DNA from: Syntrophomonas sp. UBA5288
GTDB taxonomy: Bacteria; Bacillota; Syntrophomonadia; Syntrophomonadales; Syntrophomonadaceae
Length of the DNA stretch: 45,014 nt
Direction: 5' to 3'
Assembly (NCBI GenBank): GCA_002408445.1
Contig: DHSK01000055.1
Coordinates: 31,167 to 76,180, forward strand
Positions 15,195 through 23,384 of this stretch are shown here, in pieces. How positions within the stretch are numbered: the first letter of the stretch is position 1; every line of letters starts with the position of its first letter. The position numbers were made by a program, and so were the translations under genes. The notes under the pieces are model-generated. The model saw only the letters and a program-made list of their open reading frames with translations, was not told the origin of the DNA and ran no database searches.

Positions 15195-16448
15195 ATGCAG
15201 CATAGAAGCCATTTAATGTACTTCTTACTGATCGTGTTTTTTCTGATCAGCGTTTCCCCGGTATATGCGGAAAACGGGGATGCCAGTAACTTGCCAGTAT
15301 CTAAACCACAGACCCTAGGCAAGGCTGCGGTTTTAATAGATGCCTCTTCAGGCCGAGTTCTCTACGAGGCAAATGCCCACCAGCAATTGCCTCCTGCCAG
15401 TGTAACCAAGATTATGACGGGATTGCTGGTGGTGGAAAAGGGGAATCTGAATCAGAAAGTAACAGTAAGCCAGACGGCGGCTGATACCCCGGAATGCTCG
15501 ATCTGGCTGGAGGCAGGAGAAAAGCTTACCCGCGAACAACTGCTTTACGCTTGTATGTTAAACTCCGCCAACGATGCGGCCATGGAACTGGCGGAGAGCA
15601 TAGCCGGCAGCGAACAGGCTTTTGTTAAGTTAATGAACCGGCGCGCCCGGCAATTGGGGCTGAAAGATACTCATTTTTGCAATCCCCACGGCCTGGAAGC
15701 AAGCGGCCATTATACTTCCGCCTATGATTTGGCCATGTTGAGCAGGGAAGCCCTGCATTATCCCATGTTTCGTAAAGTAGTGTCTACTCAGACTATGAAT
15801 ATTCCCTGGGCCGGCCATGAATATAACCGCTTGCTGATAAATCAAAACCGCCTGCTTTACAGATATGACGGCGCCATAGGCATCAAAACCGGCTATACCA
15901 AACAGGCCGGCAACTGTGTGGTCGGTGCCGCCCAGAGAGGGGACATGGTACTAATTGCGGTATCTCTGAATTCACCTTCGGTATATCAGGACCTGGAGCA
16001 AATGTTGGACTATGGATTCAACAACTATAGCCAAAAAACCATTAAAAAAGCCGAACAATTGGCCGTAACTGTTCCCGTAGAGAATGGAACGGCAGAATCG
16101 GTACAGGCCAGGCCCCAGACCGATCTGGTCGCAGCCCTGACCGAAAAAGAACAATCCCAGGTCTCCTATAAATTCTATCCTCAGGAAAATGTTTCAGCCC
16201 CGATTAAAAAAGGACAGATCCTGGGCACCTGCAGGATGTACGTAGCCGGTCATGAAGCAGGCCGGGTTAATCTGGTGGCGAGTTCCCCGGTTGACCCCCA
16301 GCCACCTCTTTGGAACCGCTTCAAATCGGCTTCTATAAAAGTTATTATATTTATTTTTAAAACTTTTCTAGTACTGTTTGGCTGTGCCTATTTAATAAGA
16401 TTCATAAATCTCAGGCGCCAGCGGAGAAGAAGGGTATACCGGGCTTAA
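15195..16448 (+). CDS. D-alanyl-D-alanine carboxypeptidase, peptidase S11 (DacF/PBP5 type)
   Basis: A 417-residue low-molecular-weight penicillin-binding protein that trims the terminal D-Ala from peptidoglycan stem peptides. A signal peptide (residues 1-25, ending SPVYA) is followed by the catalytic domain: Ser69-Val-Thr-Lys72, Ser124-Ala-Asn126 and IGIKTGYTKQ. A PBP5-like C-terminal domain follows, then one transmembrane helix (about residues 378-400) and a short basic tail RRQRRRRVYRA, anchoring it to the membrane. ATG follows CAGGGAG. A DacF-like role in sporulation is possible but not shown. It is the last native gene before the 16.5-22.1 kb island. Confidence 0.93.
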   Translation: MQHRSHLMYFLLIVFFLISVSPVYAENGDASNLPVSKPQTLGKAAVLIDASSGRVLYEANAHQQLPPASVTKIMTGLLVVEKGNLNQKVTVSQTAADTPECSIWLEAGEKLTREQLLYACMLNSANDAAMELAESIAGSEQAFVKLMNRRARQLGLKDTHFCNPHGLEASGHYTSAYDLAMLSREALHYPMFRKVVSTQTMNIPWAGHEYNRLLINQNRLLYRYDGAIGIKTGYTKQAGNCVVGAAQRGDMVLIAVSLNSPSVYQDLEQMLDYGFNNYSQKTIKKAEQLAVTVPVENGTAESVQARPQTDLVAALTEKEQSQVSYKFYPQENVSAPIKKGQILGTCRMYVAGHEAGRVNLVASSPVDPQPPLWNRFKSASIKVIIFIFKTFLVLFGCAYLIRFINLRRQRRRRVYRA

Positions 16449-16492
16449 TAGAATATGGGCAAGATGTGTCTCCCGTCAATATCGGTTTTGAA

Positions 16493-19030
16493 TCAAGTCA
16501 TGTCATCCCGAAGCGCGTCAATAATATTTTCTCTTTTTATCTTGCTAATGGCATACAGCATTGTAATGAACACCACAAAGAATACGCTGAACACGCTGAT
16601 TCCGATACTGCCCCACGGGAGCGTAAAACCGATGTCCGCCCCGCCGATGATTAACCCTTTGTAAATCAGCCAAGAGAGAATTCCCGCTATGGGAAGCCCG
16701 AACAGTAACGTCCTCATGCCATAAAATGTACATTCGAAATTCATCATCTTTTGGAAATCGCGGTCAGACATCCCCATCGAGCGGAGCATGGCAAGTTCCC
16801 GCCTCCGTAGCTTTATGTTGGTGGAGATCGTGTTGAACACATTCGCAACCGCAATCAGTGCAATCATAATGGTAAAAACAACAGTGAACAGATTTACGAT
16901 GAATAATATATTACGGTTTTGCTCAAGTATCGCATGGACATTGTATAAGGTATAGCCGGAGGTAATGCCCGCTCCCTCGATCATCGTCTGCATTTTCGCC
17001 GCTGACTGGGCGGGATTCTCTGACCAGAAGGTCAAGCCCAGCTTTGTAGGCGCACCCAGAGCGTCAAACTGCGGCTTCATCTGGTGCGGGGCAACCGCCA
17101 TAAAAACGTATCCCTTCACCTCAGACCGTTCCGCGGGTGGTGGATCCAACGGGTAGGCATCGACAAAGGTTGTGCTGATCGTCTTCGTCTGTTCCCCGGA
17201 TTCAACGCTAAGCGTAAAATCCATAGAGCGGTTTGTAAACATATCGATACCCCCGGTTTGTTTCCCGACGATGATCATTTTGGCGTCCTGTCCGGTATAT
17301 TCTGCTGTGGACAGGCCGAGGCTTTTGATAAAGTCCTGATAGATGTCGTCCTCAATAAACTGAACATCCATCGACAGTTTCACCGTTTCACTTGCCCCGT
17401 CTAAACCTGCGGACTCCCGGTAGCTGTCCCAAAAGGCACTTGAAAGATCGCCTGTATTGACATCGCAGATATAGGTCGAAATTGCTTGATCGGTGCTTTT
17501 GGTAACTCCGTCAGCGGTTTTCAGTTTGTCATAAAGCTGAAACAGTTCGCTTTCCTTCATATCTCGTGTATAGAACAAGATATCACCGTCCATTTCAACA
17601 GCTGACTGCTCCGCCACCTGATCCAAATATGTCCCGAAGGCGCTGGCTGATACAAATAGCACAACACTCAAAGTAAGCGACAGGACAATACTGCGATAAC
17701 GCCGCTTGTTTCTCTTAAAGTTTTTTAACGCAAGAGTTCCCTCCAAACCGTAAATGCGTTCCATGAATTTTGATGTCCTTATGGCTTTGGCTTCAACCCT
17801 GACCTCGTTGGTCTGGCGGATACATTCCATCACGGGAGTGCCGGCAGCTTTCCTTGCCGGAATATAGGCCGAAATCAAAATGGTGATCATACTGATAACC
17901 GCCGCAGCAACAAGAGCAGGAACAGACACCTTTAAAGTCAACGGTACATTGTCATAAAGAACATTGGCGAAATTCTCTGCCACAAGAGAAAGTACGAGCC
18001 TGATGCTTGGGATCCCAATCAAAATGCCGATGGGAATACCGATCACACCAATGCAAAGTCCCTCAAACAGCACAGAATTGCGCAACTGCTTTTCCGTGGC
18101 ACCTACCGACATAAGAATGCCAAACTGGTGTGTGCGCTCGTTTAGGGAGATGTTGAAGGAATTGTAAATCAGAAACACCGAGCCGAGCATAATCAGGGCT
18201 ACCAAAATTCCCCCAACCGAATAGAGCAGCGCATTAAACGTCTTATCTCCCGAAAGCCCCATAAAGCGCAACACATCATCGTTCAGGACATAAGCGTGGT
18301 TCCCGGCCGCGCCGCCTGTATACGAGCGAATCTGGCTCGGCTTTTCCAGCGTAATAAATGCGCTGAAACTGTCCGCCGGAGCCACTGTGTCTGTTGTTGT
18401 GATTAACGTATATCCAGGAGCGGAACGCTCCTCAAAGGCGGGTCTTTGGCAGATACCGACGACCGTGTAGGTTTTCTCCACCGTGGGTGTCAGCGTTTCT
18501 TTCTCGGAACGATACGGGTCGTGTTGATTGAGCGTTTCGTTTCCAGCCTGACGGGTTCCGACCGCAAGGGTAAGGGTATCGCCAACCGAGATTTTAACAC
18601 CGCCGTTTGCCGCTACGTGCGCCGGAACAAGAATTTCGTTGCTGTTTTCCGGTAATCGGCCCGAAAGAAGATCAACTGGCAGAGTAGCGAAGGTTTCCTG
18701 GTTGAACCCGACGATAAATAAATATGGTTTGTCAGGATTTTCCCCATCTTCGAGTGTTGCGTAGCCGATATTTTCAAAGGATGCGACATTTGCAACTCTG
18801 CTGTCGCCAGCTTGTTCCTGCACAAAAGAGGAATCTACATCGGGAAATGCGACGTGCCAATTGCCGTACTTCATGATTGCTCCGTTTACCATATAGGTTT
18901 GCAGAGAAACAGCAAAAGTGGCAACTGCCGTAATTAGTGCAGCAGACAGAGCAACTCCGATAATCGTGACAAGTGTTCGTGTGCGGTTCTTTTTCAAACC
19001 TTGCCGGGCGACTTTATTAAAGATGTTCAT
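16493..19030 (-). CDS. Large FtsX-type ABC transporter permease
   Basis: An 845-residue membrane protein with duplicated architecture: one helix (about 18-41), an extracytoplasmic domain (to about 270), a three-helix FtsX core (about 275-395), another helix (about 440-460), a second extracytoplasmic domain (to about 705) and a final three-helix FtsX core. GILMSVGATEKQLRN and LAMLRSMGMSDRDFQKM are the two coupling loops. Such permeases with MacB/LolD-type ATPases move or sense peptides, lipids or antibiotics. Unlike 10-helix BceB it has two exterior domains. Its ATG overlaps the ATPase stop (TAATG). Last gene of the five-gene minus-strand cluster; substrate unknown. Confidence 0.88.
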   Translation of the reverse strand: MNIFNKVARQGLKKNRTRTLVTIIGVALSAALITAVATFAVSLQTYMVNGAIMKYGNWHVAFPDVDSSFVQEQAGDSRVANVASFENIGYATLEDGENPDKPYLFIVGFNQETFATLPVDLLSGRLPENSNEILVPAHVAANGGVKISVGDTLTLAVGTRQAGNETLNQHDPYRSEKETLTPTVEKTYTVVGICQRPAFEERSAPGYTLITTTDTVAPADSFSAFITLEKPSQIRSYTGGAAGNHAYVLNDDVLRFMGLSGDKTFNALLYSVGGILVALIMLGSVFLIYNSFNISLNERTHQFGILMSVGATEKQLRNSVLFEGLCIGVIGIPIGILIGIPSIRLVLSLVAENFANVLYDNVPLTLKVSVPALVAAAVISMITILISAYIPARKAAGTPVMECIRQTNEVRVEAKAIRTSKFMERIYGLEGTLALKNFKRNKRRYRSIVLSLTLSVVLFVSASAFGTYLDQVAEQSAVEMDGDILFYTRDMKESELFQLYDKLKTADGVTKSTDQAISTYICDVNTGDLSSAFWDSYRESAGLDGASETVKLSMDVQFIEDDIYQDFIKSLGLSTAEYTGQDAKMIIVGKQTGGIDMFTNRSMDFTLSVESGEQTKTISTTFVDAYPLDPPPAERSEVKGYVFMAVAPHQMKPQFDALGAPTKLGLTFWSENPAQSAAKMQTMIEGAGITSGYTLYNVHAILEQNRNILFIVNLFTVVFTIMIALIAVANVFNTISTNIKLRRRELAMLRSMGMSDRDFQKMMNFECTFYGMRTLLFGLPIAGILSWLIYKGLIIGGADIGFTLPWGSIGISVFSVFFVVFITMLYAISKIKRENIIDALRDDMT

Positions 19031-19716
19031 TATCGTGCCACCTGCCTCTCATCCCGCACCACCTTTCCATCTGCGACGGTAATAATGCGGTCTGCCTGCA
19101 AGGCGATATTTTCATCGTGGGTGACGAGAAGCAGGGTCTGCCCATATTTTTTATTGCTTTCTTTCAGCAGTTTGATGATTTCCTGTCCGTTACGGCTGTC
19201 CAAGCTGCCGGTCGGTTCATCGGCCAGCATGACTGCCGGAGCGTTCATCAAAGCGCGCCCGATAGCAACACGCTGTTGCTGACCGCCCGAAAGCTGATTG
19301 GGTAAATGCGTTTTTCGTTCTTTTAACCCAAGCAGGCCCAACAAGTCATTCAGCCGTTCTTCATTGACCTTGCGCTTGTCCATCAGGATAGGCAAGGTGA
19401 TATTTTCCACCACATTCAGAGTGGGAATGAGGTTGTGGAACTGGTAAATCAGCCCAACCTGCCGCCTGCGGAAAATGGCGAGTTTTTCATTGCTTTGGAC
19501 ATATACATCCTGCCCGTCCAAATACACCTTTCCGCTTGTCGGCACGTCCACGCCACCGATGATGTGAAGCAATGTGGATTTACCGGAACCGGAGGAGCCG
19601 ATGATTGCGGTAAACTCCCCCTTTTCGATTGTAAACGAAACATGGTCAAGCGCGGTAACTTGGTTTTCACCCTTGCCGTAGACCTTGCATAAATTTTCAA
19701 TTTTTAAAAACTCCAT
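19030..19716 (-). CDS. ABC transporter ATP-binding protein, LolD/MacB/BceA type
   Basis: A 228-residue ATPase. Motifs: Walker A GSSGSGKST, Q-loop VGLIYQFHNLIPTLN, signature LSGGQQQRVAIGRAL, Walker B VMLADEPTGSLD, and switch LVTHD. It pairs with the permease just downstream, sharing a TAATG junction. The frame opens at ATG 19737, but the ATG at 19716 follows AAAGGAA at good spacing and begins MEFLKIENLCKVYGKG, the normal family start. About 80 bases separate it from the histidine kinase gene, so it is probably in the same transcript. Confidence 0.93.
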   Translation of the reverse strand: MEFLKIENLCKVYGKGENQVTALDHVSFTIEKGEFTAIIGSSGSGKSTLLHIIGGVDVPTSGKVYLDGQDVYVQSNEKLAIFRRRQVGLIYQFHNLIPTLNVVENITLPILMDKRKVNEERLNDLLGLLGLKERKTHLPNQLSGGQQQRVAIGRALMNAPAVMLADEPTGSLDSRNGQEIIKLLKESNKKYGQTLLLVTHDENIALQADRIITVADGKVVRDERQVAR

Positions 19717-19798
19717 TATGTGAGTTTCCTTTCTCATGTTTTACCCATATAATAGAACCTTCAACTTACATCTCTGTGACTTTCAGGTGAGAGATCTG

Positions 19799-20788
19799 TC
19801 ACTTTGGGAAACGAATGACAAATATCGCGCCGCCCTGCGGGTGATTTTTGGCGGTAATTGTCCCGCCCTGCCGTGTTATAATCATCTTGCAGAGAGCCAA
19901 TCCGATCCCGTATCCTGTCGCGTTTGGATTTTTCCCACGATAAAACCTGTCAAACAGGCAGAGTAAATCTTCTTTTTCAAAGCCCGCGCCGCTGTCGTGG
20001 ATAGCAATCTCGGTAAACAGTGGGTTGTCTCCGCAAACAATCTCAATCTTCCCGTTCTCGCCTGCGCTTTCTATGCAATTTTTGAGAATGTTTTGAATTG
20101 CTTCCGAGAGCCAACCTGAATCACCTTGAATAAGCATCCCTTTCGGTGCATCTATCTGCAAATCAATATCGTGCAATTCCATTGGAATTAAGAACGGGCG
20201 AAGCGCGGCGCATATCAAGTTGTTTACATCTATCTGCTCGCTTTGGAACACCACAATGCCCGCGTCCAAGCGGGATAATTTCAATAGGGAAGTAACCAGC
20301 CAATCCATCCGCATAAGCAATTCCTCTGTTTCCCGTACAAATGCTTTCCGCTCGTTTTCATCAGGGTTATTCGCTAACAATGACAGAATGAGGTTCGCAG
20401 ATGTGAGCGGAGTTCGGAGTTGGTGGGCTATGTCGGCCAGCGAATCGGCAAAATGCTCTTTTTCTTTTTTTAGCTCGTCGTTTTGCTCCCGAATACGCAA
20501 CGTCATTTTTGTTATCTCACTGTGCAGAATGGAAAGTTCGCCCTCGTCCGATTCACCAATATACAGATGGTCAGCATTATGAAGCACAAGGTCGATTTGA
20601 TTTGAAATCCGGGCAATGCTTTTGTATCCGGCTTGGGTAAACGCGAAAAACGCTGTGCCAAAGGCAGCGGCAGAAGTAATGACAAGGATTCCCGCCGCCG
20701 TATTTATTGCAAATCCCAGCATTACAGCGACGGCAGCCATTAAGGAGAACAAAATAGCAAACTGCCGGAACTCTCTATTCCGAAGCAT
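19799..20788 (-). CDS. Sensor histidine kinase, short-loop membrane type
   Basis: A 329-residue kinase. Two helices near the N-terminus (about 10-29 and 32-54) leave almost no exterior loop, the design of intramembrane-sensing kinases that take their signal from a partner ABC transporter. The H-box is LADIAHQLRTPLTS (phospho-accepting His122). The ATP-binding domain has an N-box (IQNILKNCIESA), GAGFEKED and TGYGIGLALCK. Its start overlaps the response regulator end by 14 bases, showing a cognate pair. Signal is inferred to be a wall-active or membrane-active compound sensed with the downstream ABC pair. Confidence 0.92.
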   Translation of the reverse strand: MLRNREFRQFAILFSLMAAVAVMLGFAINTAAGILVITSAAAFGTAFFAFTQAGYKSIARISNQIDLVLHNADHLYIGESDEGELSILHSEITKMTLRIREQNDELKKEKEHFADSLADIAHQLRTPLTSANLILSLLANNPDENERKAFVRETEELLMRMDWLVTSLLKLSRLDAGIVVFQSEQIDVNNLICAALRPFLIPMELHDIDLQIDAPKGMLIQGDSGWLSEAIQNILKNCIESAGENGKIEIVCGDNPLFTEIAIHDSGAGFEKEDLLCLFDRFYRGKNPNATGYGIGLALCKMIITRQGGTITAKNHPQGGAIFVIRFPK

Positions 20789-21461
20789 ACTCGCCCCCCA
20801 ATCTATACCCCGTCCCGCGAACGGTCAGAATTATTTGCGGGCTTGCTGGGTCGTTCTCTATCTTCTCCCGCAAGCGTTTGACGTACACGGTCAATGTATT
20901 GTCATTGACAAACTCGCCCGCCGCGTCCCACAATTCGTCAAGTAGCCTGCCCCTCGTTATAATACTTTTAGGGTTGCTAATAAACACCAGCAACAAGCGG
21001 TATTCTAATGCTGAAAGAAAAACCTCGTTGCCGTTTTTTTTCACAACGCCGCTTGCCGTATCGACATGAAGCCCGCGAATTTCAAAATCCGACCCGGAAC
21101 GCCCGCTTTTTCGCAGGGCGGTTCCAATTCGCGCAATCAATTCACGCGGACGGAAAGGCTTGGTGATATAGTCGTCCGCGCCCATGTTCAGCCCGGTAAC
21201 AACACTCGCCTCATCGCCGTAAGCCGTCAAAAAGATGACGGGAATATCCTGCGTTTCTTTAATTTTCGTGCAAACTGTAAAACCGTTTCCGTCAGGCAGA
21301 GAAATATCAACTAGCGCTAAGTCAAATTTATTCCCGGCAAGCGCGGCAAGGGCGTCACCCCGCGTAGGGGCGTGAGTGACTGTAAGTCCCTCCGAGCGGA
21401 GCAAATGCATGAGGTTTTTAGCAATTGCCTTATCATCCTCCACTAAAAATATCCGTGGCAT
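20775..21461 (-). CDS. Response regulator, OmpR/PhoB family
   Basis: A 228-residue two-component regulator. The receiver domain has acidic residues in LVEDD, phospho-accepting Asp52 in LALVDISLPDG, Thr in FLTAYGD and Lys in ITKPFRP. The winged-helix output domain (about 128-225) shows ALEYRLLLVFISNPKSIITR, LLDELWD, VYVKRLREKIE and VRGTGYRLG. It shares one base with the upstream BlaI gene stop and overlaps the kinase gene downstream, so the three regulators are translationally coupled. Probable targets include the island's ABC genes. Confidence 0.94.
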   Translation of the reverse strand: MPRIFLVEDDKAIAKNLMHLLRSEGLTVTHAPTRGDALAALAGNKFDLALVDISLPDGNGFTVCTKIKETQDIPVIFLTAYGDEASVVTGLNMGADDYITKPFRPRELIARIGTALRKSGRSGSDFEIRGLHVDTASGVVKKNGNEVFLSALEYRLLLVFISNPKSIITRGRLLDELWDAAGEFVNDNTLTVYVKRLREKIENDPASPQIILTVRGTGYRLGGEYASE

Positions 21462-21832
21462 TAGTCAGGCCTCCGTTTCTTTATCCATTCTTGCAAAGCG
21501 TCTAAATCTTCGTCAGTCAATTTCTTGTCTTGATGAAGCGTCGATAACAGATTGATAAATGAATTTTCATGATATTGCTTAACAAAATTCCTGGTTTCAA
21601 ATTGGAGATAATCTTCCTTTGAAACGAGTGGATAATACCGTCTTTCCTTGCCTTCTTTTTCTGAGCGTAAGAACCCCTTTTCTACCAACCTGCTAAGTAA
21701 TGTGACAACCGACTGTATAGGCCAGCTTTTTTCTCCCGCCAAATGTCCCATTACCATAGATGAGGTTACTGGCGGCTCGTAGGCCCAGATAGACTTCATC
21801 ACTTGAAACTCTGCTTCGGGAAGCCTTTTCAT
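21461..21832 (-). CDS. BlaI/MecI/CopY-type repressor
   Basis: A 123-residue winged-helix repressor. MKRLPEAEFQVMKSIWAYEP, then SVVTLLSRLVEKGFLRSEKEGKERRYYPLV is the classic BlaI/MecI DNA-binding domain; the C-terminal 45 residues form the dimerisation helices. No BlaR1/MecR1 metalloprotease gene is next to it. Instead a complete two-component system follows directly (one-base overlap with the response regulator). A perfect palindrome of the BlaI/CopY type lies over the promoter at 21886-21901, so it very likely represses the whole five-gene operon. The inducer is unknown. The neighbouring relaxase fragment suggests transfer. Confidence 0.92.
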   Translation of the reverse strand: MKRLPEAEFQVMKSIWAYEPPVTSSMVMGHLAGEKSWPIQSVVTLLSRLVEKGFLRSEKEGKERRYYPLVSKEDYLQFETRNFVKQYHENSFINLLSTLHQDKKLTDEDLDALQEWIKKRRPD

Positions 21833-21850
21833 ATAATCGCCCTTTCTACT

Positions 21851-21870
21851 AACACAAGTAACACAAGTGT
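21851..21870 (-). promoter_or_regulatory. Second, weaker repressor half-site cluster
   Basis: AACACAAGT occurs twice in tandem (21851-21859, 21860-21868), and ACACAAGTGT (21861-21870) is a near-match to the TACA-NN-TGTA repressor box. It lies between the promoter and the repressor start codon, a plausible second operator. Confidence 0.45.
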
Positions 21871-21884
21871 ATTAAATTGATTGC

Positions 21885-21913
21885 ATAATACAGCTGTATT
21901 AAATGGTTGTCAA
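21885..21913 (-). promoter_or_regulatory. Promoter of the BlaI/two-component/ABC operon
   Basis: On the minus strand, TTGACA (21908-21913) and TATTAT (21885-21890) are separated by exactly 17 bases. This is a near-consensus housekeeping promoter about 50 bases ahead of the BlaI-type start codon. The repressor palindrome covers the -10 and part of the spacer. Confidence 0.8.
21886..21901. promoter_or_regulatory. BlaI/CopY-type operator palindrome
   Basis: TAATACAGCTGTATTA is a perfect 16-bp palindrome containing TACA-GC-TGTA, the core box bound by BlaI, MecI and CopY repressors. It overlaps the -10 of the operon promoter, so binding should block RNA polymerase. Confidence 0.82.
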
Positions 21914-21929
21914 TAGTGTAAATAGTGCA

Positions 21930-22040
21930 TTTTTGGTCTTTCGTCCAGCACATCCCCAGTTCATAGCCGATCCGGTTGGCGCTTTCCGGCGTAATCTCAT
22001 CGGGGAGAAACGACTGCCGGATCTGATAGCATATGGCGAC
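21930..22040 (-). pseudogene. Relaxase (mobilisation nuclease) fragment
   Basis: On the minus strand this encodes VAICYQIRQSFLPDEITPES and ANRIGYELGMCWTKDQ. It closely follows the conserved segment of conjugative relaxases whose usual form is (C/A)YQIRQSFKPGE-TPE-ANRIGYE followed by a TKG-HAF segment. It stops before the catalytic histidine triad, and no remainder of the gene is present. It points toward the BlaI operon and is cut off just upstream of its promoter. It is a scar of an integrative or mobilisable element. Confidence 0.65.
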
Positions 22041-22071
22041 GGGGGATATATTATATAGAGCTCCAATATAA

Positions 22072-22092
22072 ACCACCTCTTGAAGGGGTGGT
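22072..22092. repeat. Hairpin at the right edge of the island
   Basis: ACCACCTCT (22072-22080) pairs with AGGGGTGGT (22084-22092) through a three-base loop, with one wobble. On the minus strand it is followed by TTATATT. It could be a terminator or an IS200/IS605-type end hairpin; no transposase is present to decide. Confidence 0.45.
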
Positions 22093-22191
22093 CATAATTT
22101 AAGCCTCGTATTTAAATCGGCAATTGGTTGCCCTACCTGGCAGAAAAGCATTAGAATTAAAATAATACTTTGGTGGGCAAGGAGCAAGATA

Positions 22192-23361
22192 ATGAAATAT
22201 TACGATTTTAATGAAAATATAGAACGCCGGTATACTGGCTGTGAGAAATGGGACCGCTTTAACTGCACCCTTGAGAATAAAAGAATACCCCTGTGGGTAG
22301 CCGATATGGATTTCAAGTGCCCGCCGGAAGTTATTGAAGCCCTGATTAAAAGAGCTGAACATGGTATTTTTGGCTATGCTCTCTGTGATGATGAATATTA
22401 CCATTCCATTATAAATTGGATGGCTAAAAGGCATAATTGGCAAATTGACCAGGAATGGATATGCAGAAGTCCCGGCATTGTTCCGGCAATGGATATGCTT
22501 TTGCGCGCGCTCACCGAACCTGGAGACCGGGTAGTTATTCAGACTCCGGTCTACCATCCTTTTTATAGTGTAATAAAAAATAATAAATGCAGTTTATTGG
22601 AAAACCCTCTGCTCTTGCAAGGCAACAAGTATTATATGGATTTCGACGACCTGGAAGAAAAGTTTCGGGCCGGGGCTAAGGTTATAATCCTTTGCAGCCC
22701 CCATAACCCGGTGGGCAGAGTATGGACCCGGGCAGAACTAACCCAACTGGGTGAGCTGGCTCAGTCCTATGATGTGCTGGTCATCTCCGATGAAATTCAT
22801 TCCGACCTGGTATTTCCGGGGGTAAAACATACGGTATTTGGTTCCTGGTCCGAGGCCCTGGCCCAGCAGTCGGTAATCTGCAATGCTCCCAGCAAAACAT
22901 TTAATCTGGCCGGAGTTCAGGCCTCCAACATTATTATTCCCAATCCGGAAATAAGGAATCGTTACCTGTCAATAATCAAAAACAACGGTATGGAAACTTT
23001 GAATGTTTTTGCCGTTGAAGCGCTTAAAACCGCCTATAATTGCGGAGAACCCTGGTTGGAAGAACTGCTGGTTTATCTAAAGTCCAATTATGATTTTATC
23101 TGTAAATTTATTACCCAAAATATACCCTTATTAAAAGTAATAGAATCGGAAGGAACCTATTTAGCCTGGATAGATTTCCGGGCTCTGGGTAAAGATGATG
23201 CGGATATAGAGCAAAAGCTGATAGAAGAGACTGGTCTGGTGTTAGAAAGAGGCTCCATTTTCGGTGCCAATGGTTATGGTTTTCAAAGATTGAATTTTGC
23301 CTGTCCCCAATCGCTTTTAGCTGAAAGCATGAACCGTCTGAATTCATTTGTTAATGCGTAG
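22192..23361 (+). CDS. MalY/PatB-type aminotransferase, probable C-S lyase
   Basis: A 389-residue PLP enzyme of fold type I. The N-terminus (WDRFN, then RIPLWVADMDFKCPPEV) is the MalY/PatB signature. HNPVGRVW holds the substrate-linked asparagine (Asn172), VISDEIHSDLVF the Asp200 that contacts the PLP ring, and APSKTFNLAG the Schiff-base Lys235. Family members cleave cystathionine or cysteine S-conjugates to give homocysteine or thiols plus pyruvate and ammonia; some act as aminotransferases. ATG follows AAGGAG. It is full length and may be transcribed with the ParA gene 23 bases downstream. Confidence 0.92.
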   Translation: MKYYDFNENIERRYTGCEKWDRFNCTLENKRIPLWVADMDFKCPPEVIEALIKRAEHGIFGYALCDDEYYHSIINWMAKRHNWQIDQEWICRSPGIVPAMDMLLRALTEPGDRVVIQTPVYHPFYSVIKNNKCSLLENPLLLQGNKYYMDFDDLEEKFRAGAKVIILCSPHNPVGRVWTRAELTQLGELAQSYDVLVISDEIHSDLVFPGVKHTVFGSWSEALAQQSVICNAPSKTFNLAGVQASNIIIPNPEIRNRYLSIIKNNGMETLNVFAVEALKTAYNCGEPWLEELLVYLKSNYDFICKFITQNIPLLKVIESEGTYLAWIDFRALGKDDADIEQKLIEETGLVLERGSIFGANGYGFQRLNFACPQSLLAESMNRLNSFVNA

Positions 23362-23384
23362 CACCATATTTAGGGGGGAGTTTT

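Noticed and set aside
22099..22557. 152-residue minus-strand frame at the start of the MalY/PatB gene
   Set aside because: Antisense to conserved MalY/PatB motifs, with no recognisable domain.
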